Source: Plutella xylostella
Lineage: Eukaryota > Arthropoda > Insecta > Lepidoptera > Plutellidae
NCBI RefSeq assembly: GCF_932276165.1
Contig: NC_064009.1
Coordinates: 9,114,001 to 9,178,000, forward strand
DNA length: 64,000 bases
Direction: 5' to 3'
Positions 23,601 through 33,200 of this stretch are shown piece after piece. Position numbers and translations under genes: made by a program. The notes below the pieces were generated by a model. That model saw only the letters and a list, made by a program, of their open reading frames with translations. It searched no databases and was not told the DNA's origin. The first letter of the stretch is position 1. The number at the start of each line of letters is the position of its first letter.

Positions 23601-26600
23601 AGGCTTTCTAAATGTAATTTGTTAATGTTAAATTGTAATCCGTTCGGCGGGGTCGCCGGGCCGCGCGCGCCGCGTGTGCTTCAGCAAGGCGTGTGAGGCC
23701 CTCGCCACGCCCAAGTCGAGGCGACTGTCTACTGATGTCGAGGTATTTATGGCAAAAACCTACAAATTTTATAAATGCGAAAGTTTGTGAGTATGTGTGT
23801 CTGTGTGTGTATGTTTGTTACTTTTTCACGTCAAAACGGCTAAACCGAATCAAATTGAATTTGGTATAGTTAGCTGAAACCTAGATTAACACATAGGCTA
23901 CTTTTTGTACTGTTGATGTGCCATATTAAATAAATAAAAATAAAAAAATTCAACGGGAAAACTTTCTATGTCCAGGGTGCTTCCAGCATACCAAAATTCC
24001 TAAAAAAAAGTTTCTGCACTGTAGTTTTACGTGTAATAGACAACTTCATCTACATACAATACGAGGATTAACTGTTTATAATTTGTTCCAGCATTCCGAG
24101 TCAGGCAGCCAGGCAGGATCCCCTGCCGGCTCGGAGGCGGAGGCGACGCCCGCGCGACGAACCAGACGAGCCGCGTCTAACGCATCCAATAGTGGCAGGT
24201 GAGTAAAGCTTGATTATCTATGATGACGTCACTGCGTCGCGTATGCTGGTGCAGTAGTTAGCGAATAGCCAGTAGAAGCTAGCGTTACACAGCCACATAG
24301 TTCACAACACATCCATAGAGCTATATATGATCCAGTACATGCGTTGCAGTTACAAACTGGTTACTGGAGGCCTCAGCACTCCGCCTGTATACTTTTTGAC
24401 GTAGGCAACCTAAATAAAAAGCCTAAGGATTGTCATCAACTGTCTTGCGTGCACTATACATTTTTTAGTTAACAACTAATTTACTTCTTAATTGGTTGCA
24501 GGTTGAAGAGCGTAGAGTCTATGGCAGGATCCCCTGCCGGCTCGGAGGCGGAGGCGACGCCCGCGCGACGCACTAGACGCAACGCCTCTAATGCTTCTAA
24601 TAGTGGCAGGTCAGTTGAACTTCATTAACTATCTTAAAGCCGTACATTTTTGTACCTTATCCAACTCACTTCATTGATACATTTGTTAGTTTGAATTTAC
24701 AGATGTGTAAAGTTAATTATGAAGTTAAAATTACATCGATTATGAGAACGAATAAACACTTGTTGACGTGCGAGGTAGATAAAAATAGACAAATAGTATC
24801 GGTTCAGCCGCTATCCCACAACGCGAAAAGTTCGCGATCATTTGAAAGAATTATAAAATGACATGCACTAGGAGGCATAGATTATTTTGTAGAAGAGTTT
24901 ATTCGTTCGTCTATGCCGGTGTACCACCAGAGAGTTTGAACACAGCCGTCAGTTGTATAAATGAAAACTTGAAAATAATTTCTAAGTGGGTCAAGTCTTT
25001 TGGTCTACTGCTCAATCCTTCGAAGTCTCAAGCAATTGTTCTCGGAAGCTCACGAATGCTTCGTAAAATTGACTTTTCAGCTGCCATGAGAGTCAGGTAC
25101 GATCAGACTGATATACCCTACGTAGCTACGGTAAAAAATCTTGGCGTGATCATGGATTGCACTCTTTCTTGGATTCCCCAAATAGATGCTGTCAGCAAGA
25201 AAATGTTCGCGTCCTTCCATTCTCTTAAGCGCTTGCAGTACTTTCTACCACTGAACACTAAAGTTACGTTGGCACAGTCCTTACTGCTTCCTATTCTTGA
25301 TTACGCCGATGTAAGCTATCTTGACCTCACTGAAGAGCTACTCAGCAAACTCGAACGTCTCCAGAACTTGTGCATCCGATTAATTTTCGGATTGCGCAAA
25401 TATGATCACATTTCTGAGTATCGAGCTCAATTACAGTGGCTTCCAATTCGCCTTCGCCGGAATACTCATATTCTCAACTTATTGTACAGTGTTTTAAATA
25501 ACCCCTCATCACCCCAATACCTGAAGTGCAAGTTCTCATTTTTGTGTTCTCATTCTCAGGGTAGAGCATTGAGGTCGGTAGAAAACAAATTGTTGAGCAT
25601 TCCTGTTCATAATTCCGCCTCATATAGCGATTCATTCGCTATGAAGGCAGCGTGTCTGTGGAACTCCTTGCCAGAGAGCGTGCGACAGTCACCATCGCTA
25701 GCAACTTTTAAAAAAAATGTAAAGAATCACTATTTTGAATCGTTAGGTTGGCAGATAAAATAATATATGTATATATATATATATTTTATAATATATATTA
25801 TATATAATTTAAAGTATATATGTATGCAGTTCTATTTTATATTTATAATTTATTATGATATTATTTATATTTATATTTGTAGTTTTGTTTCATGTTTACT
25901 TAAATAATAGTTAGGTTTTATGATTTTTGTTAATTGTACCTACTTCAAATTTAATTAGTTAAAAGATTTAATTTTCTATTTCTCTTTCACCCAGTCGTAG
26001 GTTGGCTGGAAGAAATTGCTTTTTGGCAATAAGCCCGCCTTTGTATACGTCCTATATGTTTTAAATTTGTAATCTGTTTTGTATATTGTTTGTTTGTGTA
26101 CAATAAAGCGTTTATAAATAAAATAAATAAATAAATAAATATACCACTACTTTATCATTCACTTGTTTGCAGGTTGAAGAGCGTAGAGTCAGGCAGTCAG
26201 GCGGGGTCCCCTGCCGGCTCGGAGGCGGAGGCGACGCCCGCGCGACGTACCAGGCGAGCCGCGTCCAACGCTTCTAGCAGTGGCAGGTTAGTATTAGATA
26301 ATAGCGCCGCCAGTGGATAGCACATCATAACTTCCGTTTGAAAGAGTTTTTCAAAAACTGCCAAGGCCATCCCCCGCGTCATGCTAATTCCAATTTTTAG
26401 AACCTACCTCGTAATTCCTGGTGCCTGGAATGTAAAAGTTGCCGAAGATTCCGCCAGAAACGGCCGTCATTAACGATTTTTAGATTTACTTCTAGATTCC
26501 AAGCACAAGGGACTTTACTTACTAGTAGACTCTATAAACTTATATTCCTGGTGGGTATAATGCTTGATAGAATCGAGATATCGAGTGAACCCTTTGCATT

Positions 26601-26687
26601 GGTATCGTTTAACTTTAACTGTACCTATATTTTTGTTGCAGGTCCAAAAAGACTGCAGCTTTAGATGAAAGTAAAGATAAGAAGTAG
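8607..26687 (+). CDS. Large Ser/Arg- and acidic-rich protein, 22 exons, 5' end not seen
   Basis: Exons with consistent phases: 8607-8689, 8941-9065, 9441-9627, 10531-10652, 11127-11439, 11763-11857, 16598-16764, 17150-17306, 17622-17750, 18014-18139, 18357-18425, 18570-19404, 19654-20038, 20122-21004, 21342-21460, 21943-22020, 22434-22514, 22838-22968, 24092-24198, 24502-24609, 26173-26286, 26642-26687 (TAG stop). They give about 1485 residues; the first exon starts in mid-codon, so the N-terminus is missing. The protein looks disordered: many SP/TP and RSRSRTPE motifs, acidic runs, Lys/Arg clusters. No catalytic domain was recognised. RRVCF (about 22898-22912) resembles a PP1-docking RVxF motif, and EVISIGDSSDD at 19660 resembles a SUMO-interacting motif. 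A nuclear scaffold or chromatin-linked role is a guess. The intron 11858-16597 carries a DIRS element and 24610-26172 a LINE. Confidence 0.85.
9441..10050 (+). repeat. Tandem triplication of an exon plus its 3' intron
   Basis: The coding exon 9441-9627 is followed by two further copies of its 3' part with flanking intron: about 9736-9852 and about 9966-10050. All contain CTGGCCATGC and GGCCAGTGGAGCTGTCAGCG and end in a donor (GGTAAC, GGTAAC, GGTAGG). The intron motif CTTATTTCCTGTAGG also recurs. Copies 2 and 3 lack a convincing acceptor and copy 3 has an in-frame TAG, so only the first is likely spliced in. Confidence 0.85.
10260..10439. mobile_element. Short TIR MITE with TA target site (CAGGGTGTTGC family)
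   Basis: The ends CAGGATGTTGCAAAAAGGGT and its near-exact inverse flank 180 bp, with TA on each side (10258-10259 and 10440-10441). A second member lies at 29575-29759. TA duplication suggests Tc1/mariner mobilisation. It sits in an intron of the Ser/Arg-rich gene. Confidence 0.8.
12111..12293 (+). repeat. Left inverted terminal repeat of the DIRS element
   Basis: It starts TATTATGTGTTCCGTAGCGA. From GCGACATCTGAAATCC onward it matches the inverse of 16368-16535 almost perfectly; the outermost 16 bases are unique to this end and reappear inverted in the internal complementary region. Confidence 0.88.
12421..13570 (+). pseudogene. DIRS gag-like remnant
   Basis: Open pieces lie at 12421-12684, 12895-13077 and 13112-13570 in different frames. 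The last (152 residues) starts CPAFVDFKVNEEL, a pattern like DIRS gag proteins that contain a 'D(L/F)KVNEEL' stretch. The middle part is Arg/Ser rich. Frames are separated by stops and shifts. The assignment rests on position before the RT and weak motif similarity. Confidence 0.5.
14395..15317 (+). pseudogene. DIRS reverse transcriptase/RNase H remnant with internal duplication
   Basis: Conceptual fragments FLGVGWDTHANRKFLPP, LLGKFNFVAFITHRGRLHCR, LTTDASDQAW and ADTTVPSRRYNANCLSR follow the order of the DIRS RT connection and RNase H region. LTTDASDQAW holds the RNase H first Asp, and the C-terminal block like 'A D ... S R' precedes the recombinase. The RT palm with its catalytic Asp pair was not found upstream (13570-14390), and stops interrupt the frame. 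A 213-bp direct repeat (14458-14670 and 14671-14883) has doubled part of the region. Confidence 0.7.
14458..14883 (+). repeat. 213-bp tandem duplication inside the DIRS remnant
   Basis: ATTCAACAGTCAATTA starts at 14458 and again at 14671, and the following 213 bases are very similar (for example TGGCAGTTGGAACCT in both). The two copies differ by a few substitutions and a small indel near the end. Confidence 0.88.
15341..15900 (+). pseudogene. DIRS tyrosine recombinase, truncated
   Basis: Two overlapping frames (15314-15541 and 15526-15900) encode an N-terminal SAM-like part (NKWSVWCSK...) and the start of the catalytic domain, LYSGRRVHDLTLLRCD, whose Arg is the first of the R-H-R-Y residues. 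The frame stops at 15900 before the His-x-x-Arg and Tyr parts, and a frameshift lies near 15535. The enzyme would be inactive. Confidence 0.7.
16229..16327 (+). repeat. Internal complementary region of the DIRS element
   Basis: About 99 bases equal the reverse complement of the left terminus (ending CGGAACACATAATA) followed directly by the reverse complement of the right terminus (starting TTGGAGTTTTACC). In DIRS replication this region is thought to template closure of a circular intermediate. The junction places the element's ends at 12111 and 16575-16578. Confidence 0.85.
16368..16578 (+). repeat. Right inverted terminal repeat of the DIRS element
   Basis: This is the inverse of the left repeat from ATAATGGTGGAAAAGTCAC to GATTTCAGATGTCGC. 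A further 43-base unique end finishes GGTAGGTAAAACTCCAA. The next host exon starts only 20 bp downstream, at 16598. Confidence 0.87.
17622..18425 (+). repeat. Three phase-2 symmetric exons encoding RSRSRTPE repeats
   Basis: Exons 17622-17750, 18014-18139 and 18357-18425 are 129, 126 and 69 bp. Each begins after AG with a codon split 2+1, opens with (S)RSRTPE, ends in AG|GT and is a multiple of three. The next exon (18570) starts RSKTPDRE. Such exons can be skipped or added without changing frame and probably arose by duplication. Confidence 0.7.
18570..21004 (+). CDS. Three long acidic exons of the Ser/Arg-rich protein
   Basis: Exons 18570-19404 (835 bp), 19654-20038 (385 bp) and 20122-21004 (883 bp) hold nearly half of the visible protein. 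The first is Ser-rich, with LLDITFSPIV near its middle and a strong Asp/Glu run at its end. The second opens with GDEVISIGDSSDD. The third moves from Val/Glu-rich to a basic Ser/Thr region with repeated SRSRKRA- and TPSKRRGKTP-type motifs. Splice sites are GTAAGT/CAG at each border. Confidence 0.85.
22838..23742 (+). repeat. Fourfold tandem array derived from one exon
   Basis: The coding exon 22838-22968 is followed by three copies of its 3' part: about 23087-23132, 23309-23406 and 23645-23742. Each ends in a donor-like GTAAGG, GTAATT or GTATTT. The flanking intron recurs too (CACAGGTATGTGAAG and GCATAACCTAAGTTGTC). The copies lack clear acceptors and the 23087 copy has TATAAGGG in place of TCGAGGCG, so they are probably not spliced in. 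Confidence 0.85.
23409..23530 (-). mobile_element. LINE 3' tail fragment within the exon array
   Basis: Read on the minus strand it resembles the LINE 3' ends at 25985-26140 and 39107-39260 (ends TTTGTGCAATAAACAATTAC). It interrupts the intron unit of the third exon copy. Confidence 0.5.
23762..23925 (+). mobile_element. Helitron-like repeat, truncated
   Basis: It begins TTTATAAATGCGAAAGTTTG and contains ACACATAGGCTACTTTTTGT, both typical of the short Helitron family seen complete at 30081 and 36321. The 3' CTAG end is missing. Confidence 0.6.
24092..26286 (+). repeat. Three duplicated coding exons (AGSPAGSEAEATPARRTRR)
   Basis: Exons 24092-24198, 24502-24609 and 26173-26286 each encode SPAGSEAEATPARRTRR followed by an Ala/Asn/Ser stretch ending SGR. 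The second and third share the start LKSVES. All have acceptors, donors and compatible phases, so unlike the other arrays all three look used. A LINE lies between the second and third. Confidence 0.88.
24858..26140 (+). mobile_element. 5'-truncated LINE of CR1/L2-like type
   Basis: A 301-codon frame (24858-25763) matches the C-terminal part of a non-LTR reverse transcriptase. It shows GLLLNPSKSQAIVLGSS, NLGVIMDCTLSW and LWNSLPESVRQSP, the last typical of CR1/L2/Daphne-type LINE C-termini. The catalytic YADD block is absent, so the copy is 5' truncated near 24900. The 3' part has TAGGTTGGCTGGAAG, AATAAA and an (AAAT)n tail ending at 26140. It lies in an intron of the Ser/Arg-rich gene, same strand. 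Confidence 0.85.
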
Positions 26688-27148
26688 TGAAATTATAGAT
26701 ATAAGTTTTTGTTTTTATTTTGTTAACTATGAGATGGTTATAGATTTAAGTTTTGTATGTCTAACATAAACTGCTCCAAATGTTGGGATGCATGTACTAA
26801 TACCACGTGTACTTGTTAAAATATTTATTTTTATACATAATAATCAGTCGATGTTCATACAAAATCACAACAATTTCTTTCTCCTAAAATAAATAAGTGT
26901 CAAACATAGTAACTTCCTTTCATTTCAATATGTTCCCGTAGTGTTGCTGCAAATTGTTAGGACACGACTAAAACAGTTACAGAATAAAATAACAACACGT
27001 CTTATCATTATAGTTACACATAATAATAATAATATTAACTACAGTAAGGACGTATAAAATAAATATTTAAATATAGTAATTATCTAAATGCAATAAATAC
27101 CACAAACTTCAAGAGATCCTCCAAAAATCCTTATTTACTAAATAATTT
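26688..27148. other. Convergent 3' ends of two genes
   Basis: The plus-strand gene stops at 26687 and an AATAAA lies at 26888-26893. The minus-strand transporter stops at 27149 and a minus-strand AATAAA lies near 26823-26829. If both signals are used, the two 3' UTRs overlap by several tens of bases. Confidence 0.4.
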
Positions 27149-30100
27149 TCACCTCTCATCTTCCTGGATACTTTTCAAAGATCTTCTAATAACGATTTCT
27201 ACTGGCAATCTCTGCGACAATGCATCATTGAGGTCAACTTTAGGTAATATATCTAGATTGTTTAACATATTGCTAGATGGTGCTTTATCAATAACTTCTC
27301 TTTTGTGTCTAATTTGGTGTGGATTTTGTTCATTGACTTGAACATTTGGTACAGGAATATTGATAGCAGGAGCATTTACAGCGTTATCATTAACTGCATT
27401 AGGAATGTTTGGTATATGGTCTTGCTGAGGCACATTTGACTTGGAATCTTCTTTATTACTGGCAGAGATTGCTATTTTGGAATTAGCGTTCATAGCGACG
27501 GCTAGGGGAACATTTGGGTCTATACTACTTATAGGTTTTAAATTATTAACTTCATTCTTTTGTACTTGTGCGTCTTCGCCTTGGATGTAGGATTCTGGTT
27601 CGTCTGGAGAATGCAAGTGAACTTTTTGTTGTGGTTTGTTGACAACTTGTGGTAAAGGCTGGTCTGGTTTTTGTGCTACTGGTATTGCTTGTGCTGGGGC
27701 TGAGTTTATAACGTTTGGAACATTTTCCGCTACTTGACTTTGTTGTATTACTTCATTAGGAACTGGAGCTACGACTATATTAGGAGCTTGGGCGTTTTGT
27801 TTGATTTCTGCAACATTGATTGGAATGGTTTCAGCGGCACTTTGACCATTTTCCTGAGCGTTTTGCACATTTGGTGCCGCGTTATTTGGGACACTATTAT
27901 TTGCATTATTTTGTATAGTTTCTGGAGCCTTCGGAACGTCTTTATTTACAACAGGTGGATTGTTGTTTATATTCAAAGGGACATTATTCGCGATGGCATT
28001 TAAAATTGGATCGTTACTTATAATTTTTTGCCCTGACACCGGATTATTAACAATATTGTTTTGTACAGGGACTTGATTTCCATTATCTATCGGTTTGATT
28101 TCGACTTTAGGAACTTCTGGTTCTTCTTTCACGGTCTCTTTGATAGCAACAATACTTTCTACAGCTTTCTTAGCTATTTGTTGCACAGCATCATTGGCGA
28201 TCTTTTCTAGTGGAAGTGCATTTTTATCTTCTAACTTGATATTATTAACTGCTGGTTTTTCAGTAACTGCATTTAGACTATTTATTGCTACAGCAGCTAT
28301 TTTCTGAATGCTTTCTACGGCTATTTTCTTGGCCTCGTCACTGTTGACTTCTTTTTTTGTTTGTTTCAGTTCTTCTTTTGTCTTTATTATCTCGCTAAGG
28401 ATTTCTTTCTGTTCTTTAATAAGTTCCTTTTGCTCTTCTCCATGTTGTTTAATAGTTTCTATTAGCTGTTGTTGTTTCATCATGTCTAACTGATCTTCCT
28501 TCTTCTCTTCTTCTTTGGCTTGGTCTTCTGGCGGTTTTTCTAGTTTTACAGCGTCTATTGGTATTTTGCTATCGCCATTTACCTTTTGTAGATTTTTGGG
28601 ATGTGTGTTGGACTTATTCTCTTCAACAATTTCTTTACTCTTGTATTCCATTTTGATTTCAGGTTTTACTTTTTCCTGGACCGGTATTTTACTATCTTTC
28701 TGATTGGGTTCATCAGGTGGCACAGGGTTTGGAGGTTGTACTTCAGAGTCAAGACCATTTTGTATCGCTACTTCATCTCTGGGTTCCATTTTATTACCAT
28801 TAGCTATCGGCATCGCTGCTGCGTCGGGATCTATAACAAAATACAAAATGATCACCAAATATGCTTAAGTAAACCATAATAATATGAATATGAAAAGTAA
28901 TATAAATTGGAACAGCTTTTATGTCAAAAGAGACATAATAAGCTAATAATGGTCTGTTATTGACATCGACAAATTCGTTTCAAATCACAGCGTCGTATTT
29001 ATAGCGAAGCACGATATAGTGTAATTTATCTACATCGATAACGAACCCTTGCAGCGGCAGCAGAGTGCTAACATCATATTCACTCGTAAACTTTACATCT
29101 CCTAACCCAACTCACCCTGATGGTTCTTCAGTCGTTGTGCCTCGAAGTACTCTTCGACTATTCTATCTATCTTCTCCTGTGATAAATGCCGCGGGTCATA
29201 CTTGTCTGCTTGTTGCTCGGCCGCCTGTAGGTTGGCGTACGTGCCTAGTATCAGGATCGCTAGGCCGAAGATCACTACCGCCTGGAACAAAAGTGAATGA
29301 GGTTAGATTGGACGGATCTGGGCTAAATTTGGAGTATACTAGGTGGTCGTGTGGCAAAAATTCGAATGTTTTGGTTAATGGAAATTGGAATGTTGGAGGA
29401 AAAAGTTGTTGTAAAATGGTCACAGGAGGCACGGGCATATATGTAGAGTAGGTTTTTATAGACGGGTTTAACACCGAAACTCCTCGACCGGTAGCGACTA
29501 TTTTTGGCCACGACATATATTGCAAATTCGAGTGTGTTTTAGGCTAGTGTTTATCCCGGAATCGTAAAATTATACAGAGTGTTACAAAAAGGGTATACTA
29601 AGCCGAAACCTACATGTGCAGCATGTGGTATCTAAGCCCGAAACTGAAATCAGAATTTTAAAATTCGCGAAAAAAAAACATTCTCCATAATAAAAAAGTC
29701 ACGTGACCAACAAAGTTTCTATAGGTTTCAGCTTAGTATACCCTTTTTGCAACACCCTGTATAGGATTTCGGGAGTCATTTCTGGGTAAAAATTCGTTCG
29801 TTATAAATTATAAATGGCGAAGCAAACTGGTGACCCCGACATGATAAAGTAATAAAAACAGCTACTAACCTTAGCCAGCAGTCGTTCGTTATTCCCCTTA
29901 ACAGTGAGATGCAGGAAGCAGGCGGCGGGGAACACCACACACACCAGTACGCCGATGGTGGACCCCACCAGGCCCAGCACCACCTCCACGTTGGGCAGCA
30001 GGAGACTCACGCACAGCGACACTGCCACTATCATCACCAGCTCACCACTACCAGCTGTATACTCACTGCTTTATAATAAACTAGCTGTGCCCGCGAGCTT

Positions 30101-30232
30101 CGCTTCGCCTTAAAAAGATTTTCCCGTGGGAATTCCGGGATAAAAAGTAGCCTATGTTCTTTCTCAGGGTCTAGACCATATGTATACCAAATTTCATTCA
30201 AATCCGTTCAGTAATTTTTGCGTGAAAGAGTA

Positions 30233-30267
<35 letters not shown>

Positions 30268-33200
30268 CAGTTACTTTCGCATTTATAATATTAGTTAGGA
30301 TATGACTCGCTTTTACGGCACGAAATTACAAAATAACATATTGAAGCTGGTGTTTTATGGTGCGTTTATTTCGCGTTTCTCTCCGAAACGGCTCGATCGA
30401 TTTCGATGATTTTTAACCGACTTCAAAAAAAGGAGGAGGTTCTCAATTCGTCGGGATCTTTTTTTTTTTTTTTATATATTTTTTTTATGTATGTTCACCG
30501 ATTACTCCGCCGTTTATGAACCGATTTTGAAAATTCTTTTTTTGTTGTATTGGGTTGAGCTTCCAGGTGGTCCCATTTTTTTTTCAGAATTTTATCTCAC
30601 CCCCAAGGGTGGGTAAAGGGGTAAAAACAGGGTATGAATTTCAATTTTGGGCACATATTAACCGATTCTAATGAAATTAAGAACGTAAATATAGTTCTTA
30701 TAACAAAAAAATATGATGGTGACCTTGAGCTGATCTGATGATGGAAACGGAAGGCAGTCAGGGGAACTCCTCAACGGTATATAGCAACTACTTCGTGTTT
30801 AGGCTTGAATGATTCGTATTGATTAGTAGGACATTTTGGTATCATTTGCACCTTACTTTTGATTGAAAATTATTACAAATAAACTAAAAACTATTAAATA
30901 AAATAATAATTAAAAAAATTAAAAAACCGACTTCAAAAAACCACTAAAATGTAAGAAATAATTTAAGGTTTACACAAATTCTACTCGTATGAGACAGTAC
31001 AAATATACCTAAGCAGGAACTGTTCTTTTTTGAAGTTGGTGCCATATTTCTTCAGATTACTTTGTCACCGCACCAACATCAAAAAAGAACAGTTCCTGCT
31101 TAGGTATATTTGTACTGTCTCATACGAGTAGAATTTGTGTAAACCTTAAATTATTTCTTACATTTTAGTGGTTTTTTGAAGTCGGTTTTTTATTGGTTAC
31201 TATGTAGATAGAACCTTGCAGTGTGTCATAAGGTGGTTTTATCCCGGAATTCTCAGTATTTCAGTTAAAAAACAGTTCGTTATATGGCGAAGGTAACTGG
31301 TGACCCCGACATGATAAAAGTAATAAAAACAGCTACTAACCTTAGCCAGCAATCTCTCATTATTCTCCTTAACAGTGAGATGCAGGAAGCAGGCGGCGGG
31401 GAACACCACACACACCAGCACGCCGATGGTGGACCCCACCAGGCCCAGCACCACCTCCACGTTGGGCAGCAGGAGACTCACGCACAGCGACACTGCCACT
31501 ATCATCACCAGCTCACCACTACCAGCTGTATACTCACTGCTTTATAATAAATATGACTCGCTTTTACGGCACGAAATTACAAAATAACATATTGAAGCTG
31601 GTGTTTTATGGTGCGTTTGTTTCGCGTTTCTCTCCGAAACGGCTCGATCGATTTCGATGATTTTTGGTTACTATGTAGATAGAACCTTGCAGTGTGTCAT
31701 AAGGTAGTTTTATCCCGGAATTCTCAGTATTTCAGTTAAAAAACAGTTCGTTATATGGCGAAGGTAACTGGTGACCCCGACATGATAAAAGTAATAAAAA
31801 CAGCTACTAACCTTAGCCAGCAATCTCTCATTATTCTCCTTAACACTCCAGCTGTATACTCACTGCTTTGTATGACTAGCTTTACGGCACGAAATTACCA
31901 AAGAATATATTAAAGCATTTTTATGGTGCGTTTGTTTCGAGTTTCTCTCCGAGACGGCTCGAGCGATTTTAATGATTCTTGGCCAAGATTAAGATAGAAC
32001 CTTGGAGAGTGTGGTAAGCTTTTTTTTTATCCCGGAATTGTAAATATTTCGCTTAAAAACTAGTTATTTATATGGCAAAGGCAACTGGCATTAATTTATG
32101 GTTAAAAAGTAATTCGTTATATGGCGCAGCAAACTGGTGACCCCGACGTGACGCTACTAACCTTAGCGAGCAATCTCTCATTATTCTCCTTAACAGTGAG
32201 ATGCAGGAAGCAGGCGGCGGGGAACACCACACACACCAGCACGCCGATGGTGGACCCCACCAGGCCCAGCACCACCTCCACGTTGCAGCAGCAGACTCAC
32301 GCACAGCGACACTGCCACTATCATCACCAGCTCACCACTACCAGCTGTATACTCACTGCTTTATATCGCTTGCTTTACGACACGAAATTACCAAAGAACA
32401 TATTGAAACTGGTGTTTTTATGGTGCGTTTCTCTCCGAAACGGCTGGATCGATTTCGACAATATATGGGCAGCACCTAGATACTACCTTGGTAGTAGCGT
32501 AGGCAACTTTTATCCCGGAATTATCACTATTTTGGTTAAAAAAACAGTTCGTTATATGGGGAAGCATTGTAATTTCTGGCAATGAAGCAAATGGTGACCC
32601 CGACGTGACAAAGTAACCTTTGCAAAAACAGCTACTAACCTTAGCCAGCAGCCGCTCATAATTCTCCTTAACAGTGCAATGCAGGAAGCAGGCGGCGGGG
32701 AACACCACACACACCAGCACGCCGATGGTGGACCCCACCAGGCCCAGCACCACCTCCACGTTGCAGCAGCAGACTCACGCACAGCGACACTGCCACTATC
32801 ATCACCAGCTCACCACTACCAGCTGTATACTCACTGCTTTATATCACTCGCTTTGCGGCACTAAATTAGTTACCACACATATGGAAGCTATTGAAACTGG
32901 TGTTTTTATGGTGCGTTTCTCTCCGAAACGGCTGGACCGATTTCGACAATTTATGGGCAGCACCTTACTACCTTGGAGAGTAGCGTAGGCAACAATTTTC
33001 CCGGAATTTTCACTATTTCGGTTATAAAACAGTTCGTTATATGGCGAAGCATTGTAATTTCTGACAAAGCAACTGGTGACCCCGACATGATAAAGTAACA
33101 AAAACAGCTTCTAACCTGTTGTTCTCCTTAACAGTGCAATGCAGGAAGCAGGCGGCGGGGAACACCACACACACCAGCACGCCGATGGTGGACCCCACCA

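Noticed and set aside
24858..25763. Possible host gene inside the intron
   Set aside because: The 301-codon frame is clearly a LINE reverse-transcriptase C-terminus with a LINE 3' tail.
27734..28879. Plus-strand open frames opposite the last transporter exon
   Set aside because: They are antisense shadows of the Asn/Lys/Glu-rich transporter tail and are rich in Phe, Ser and Ile.
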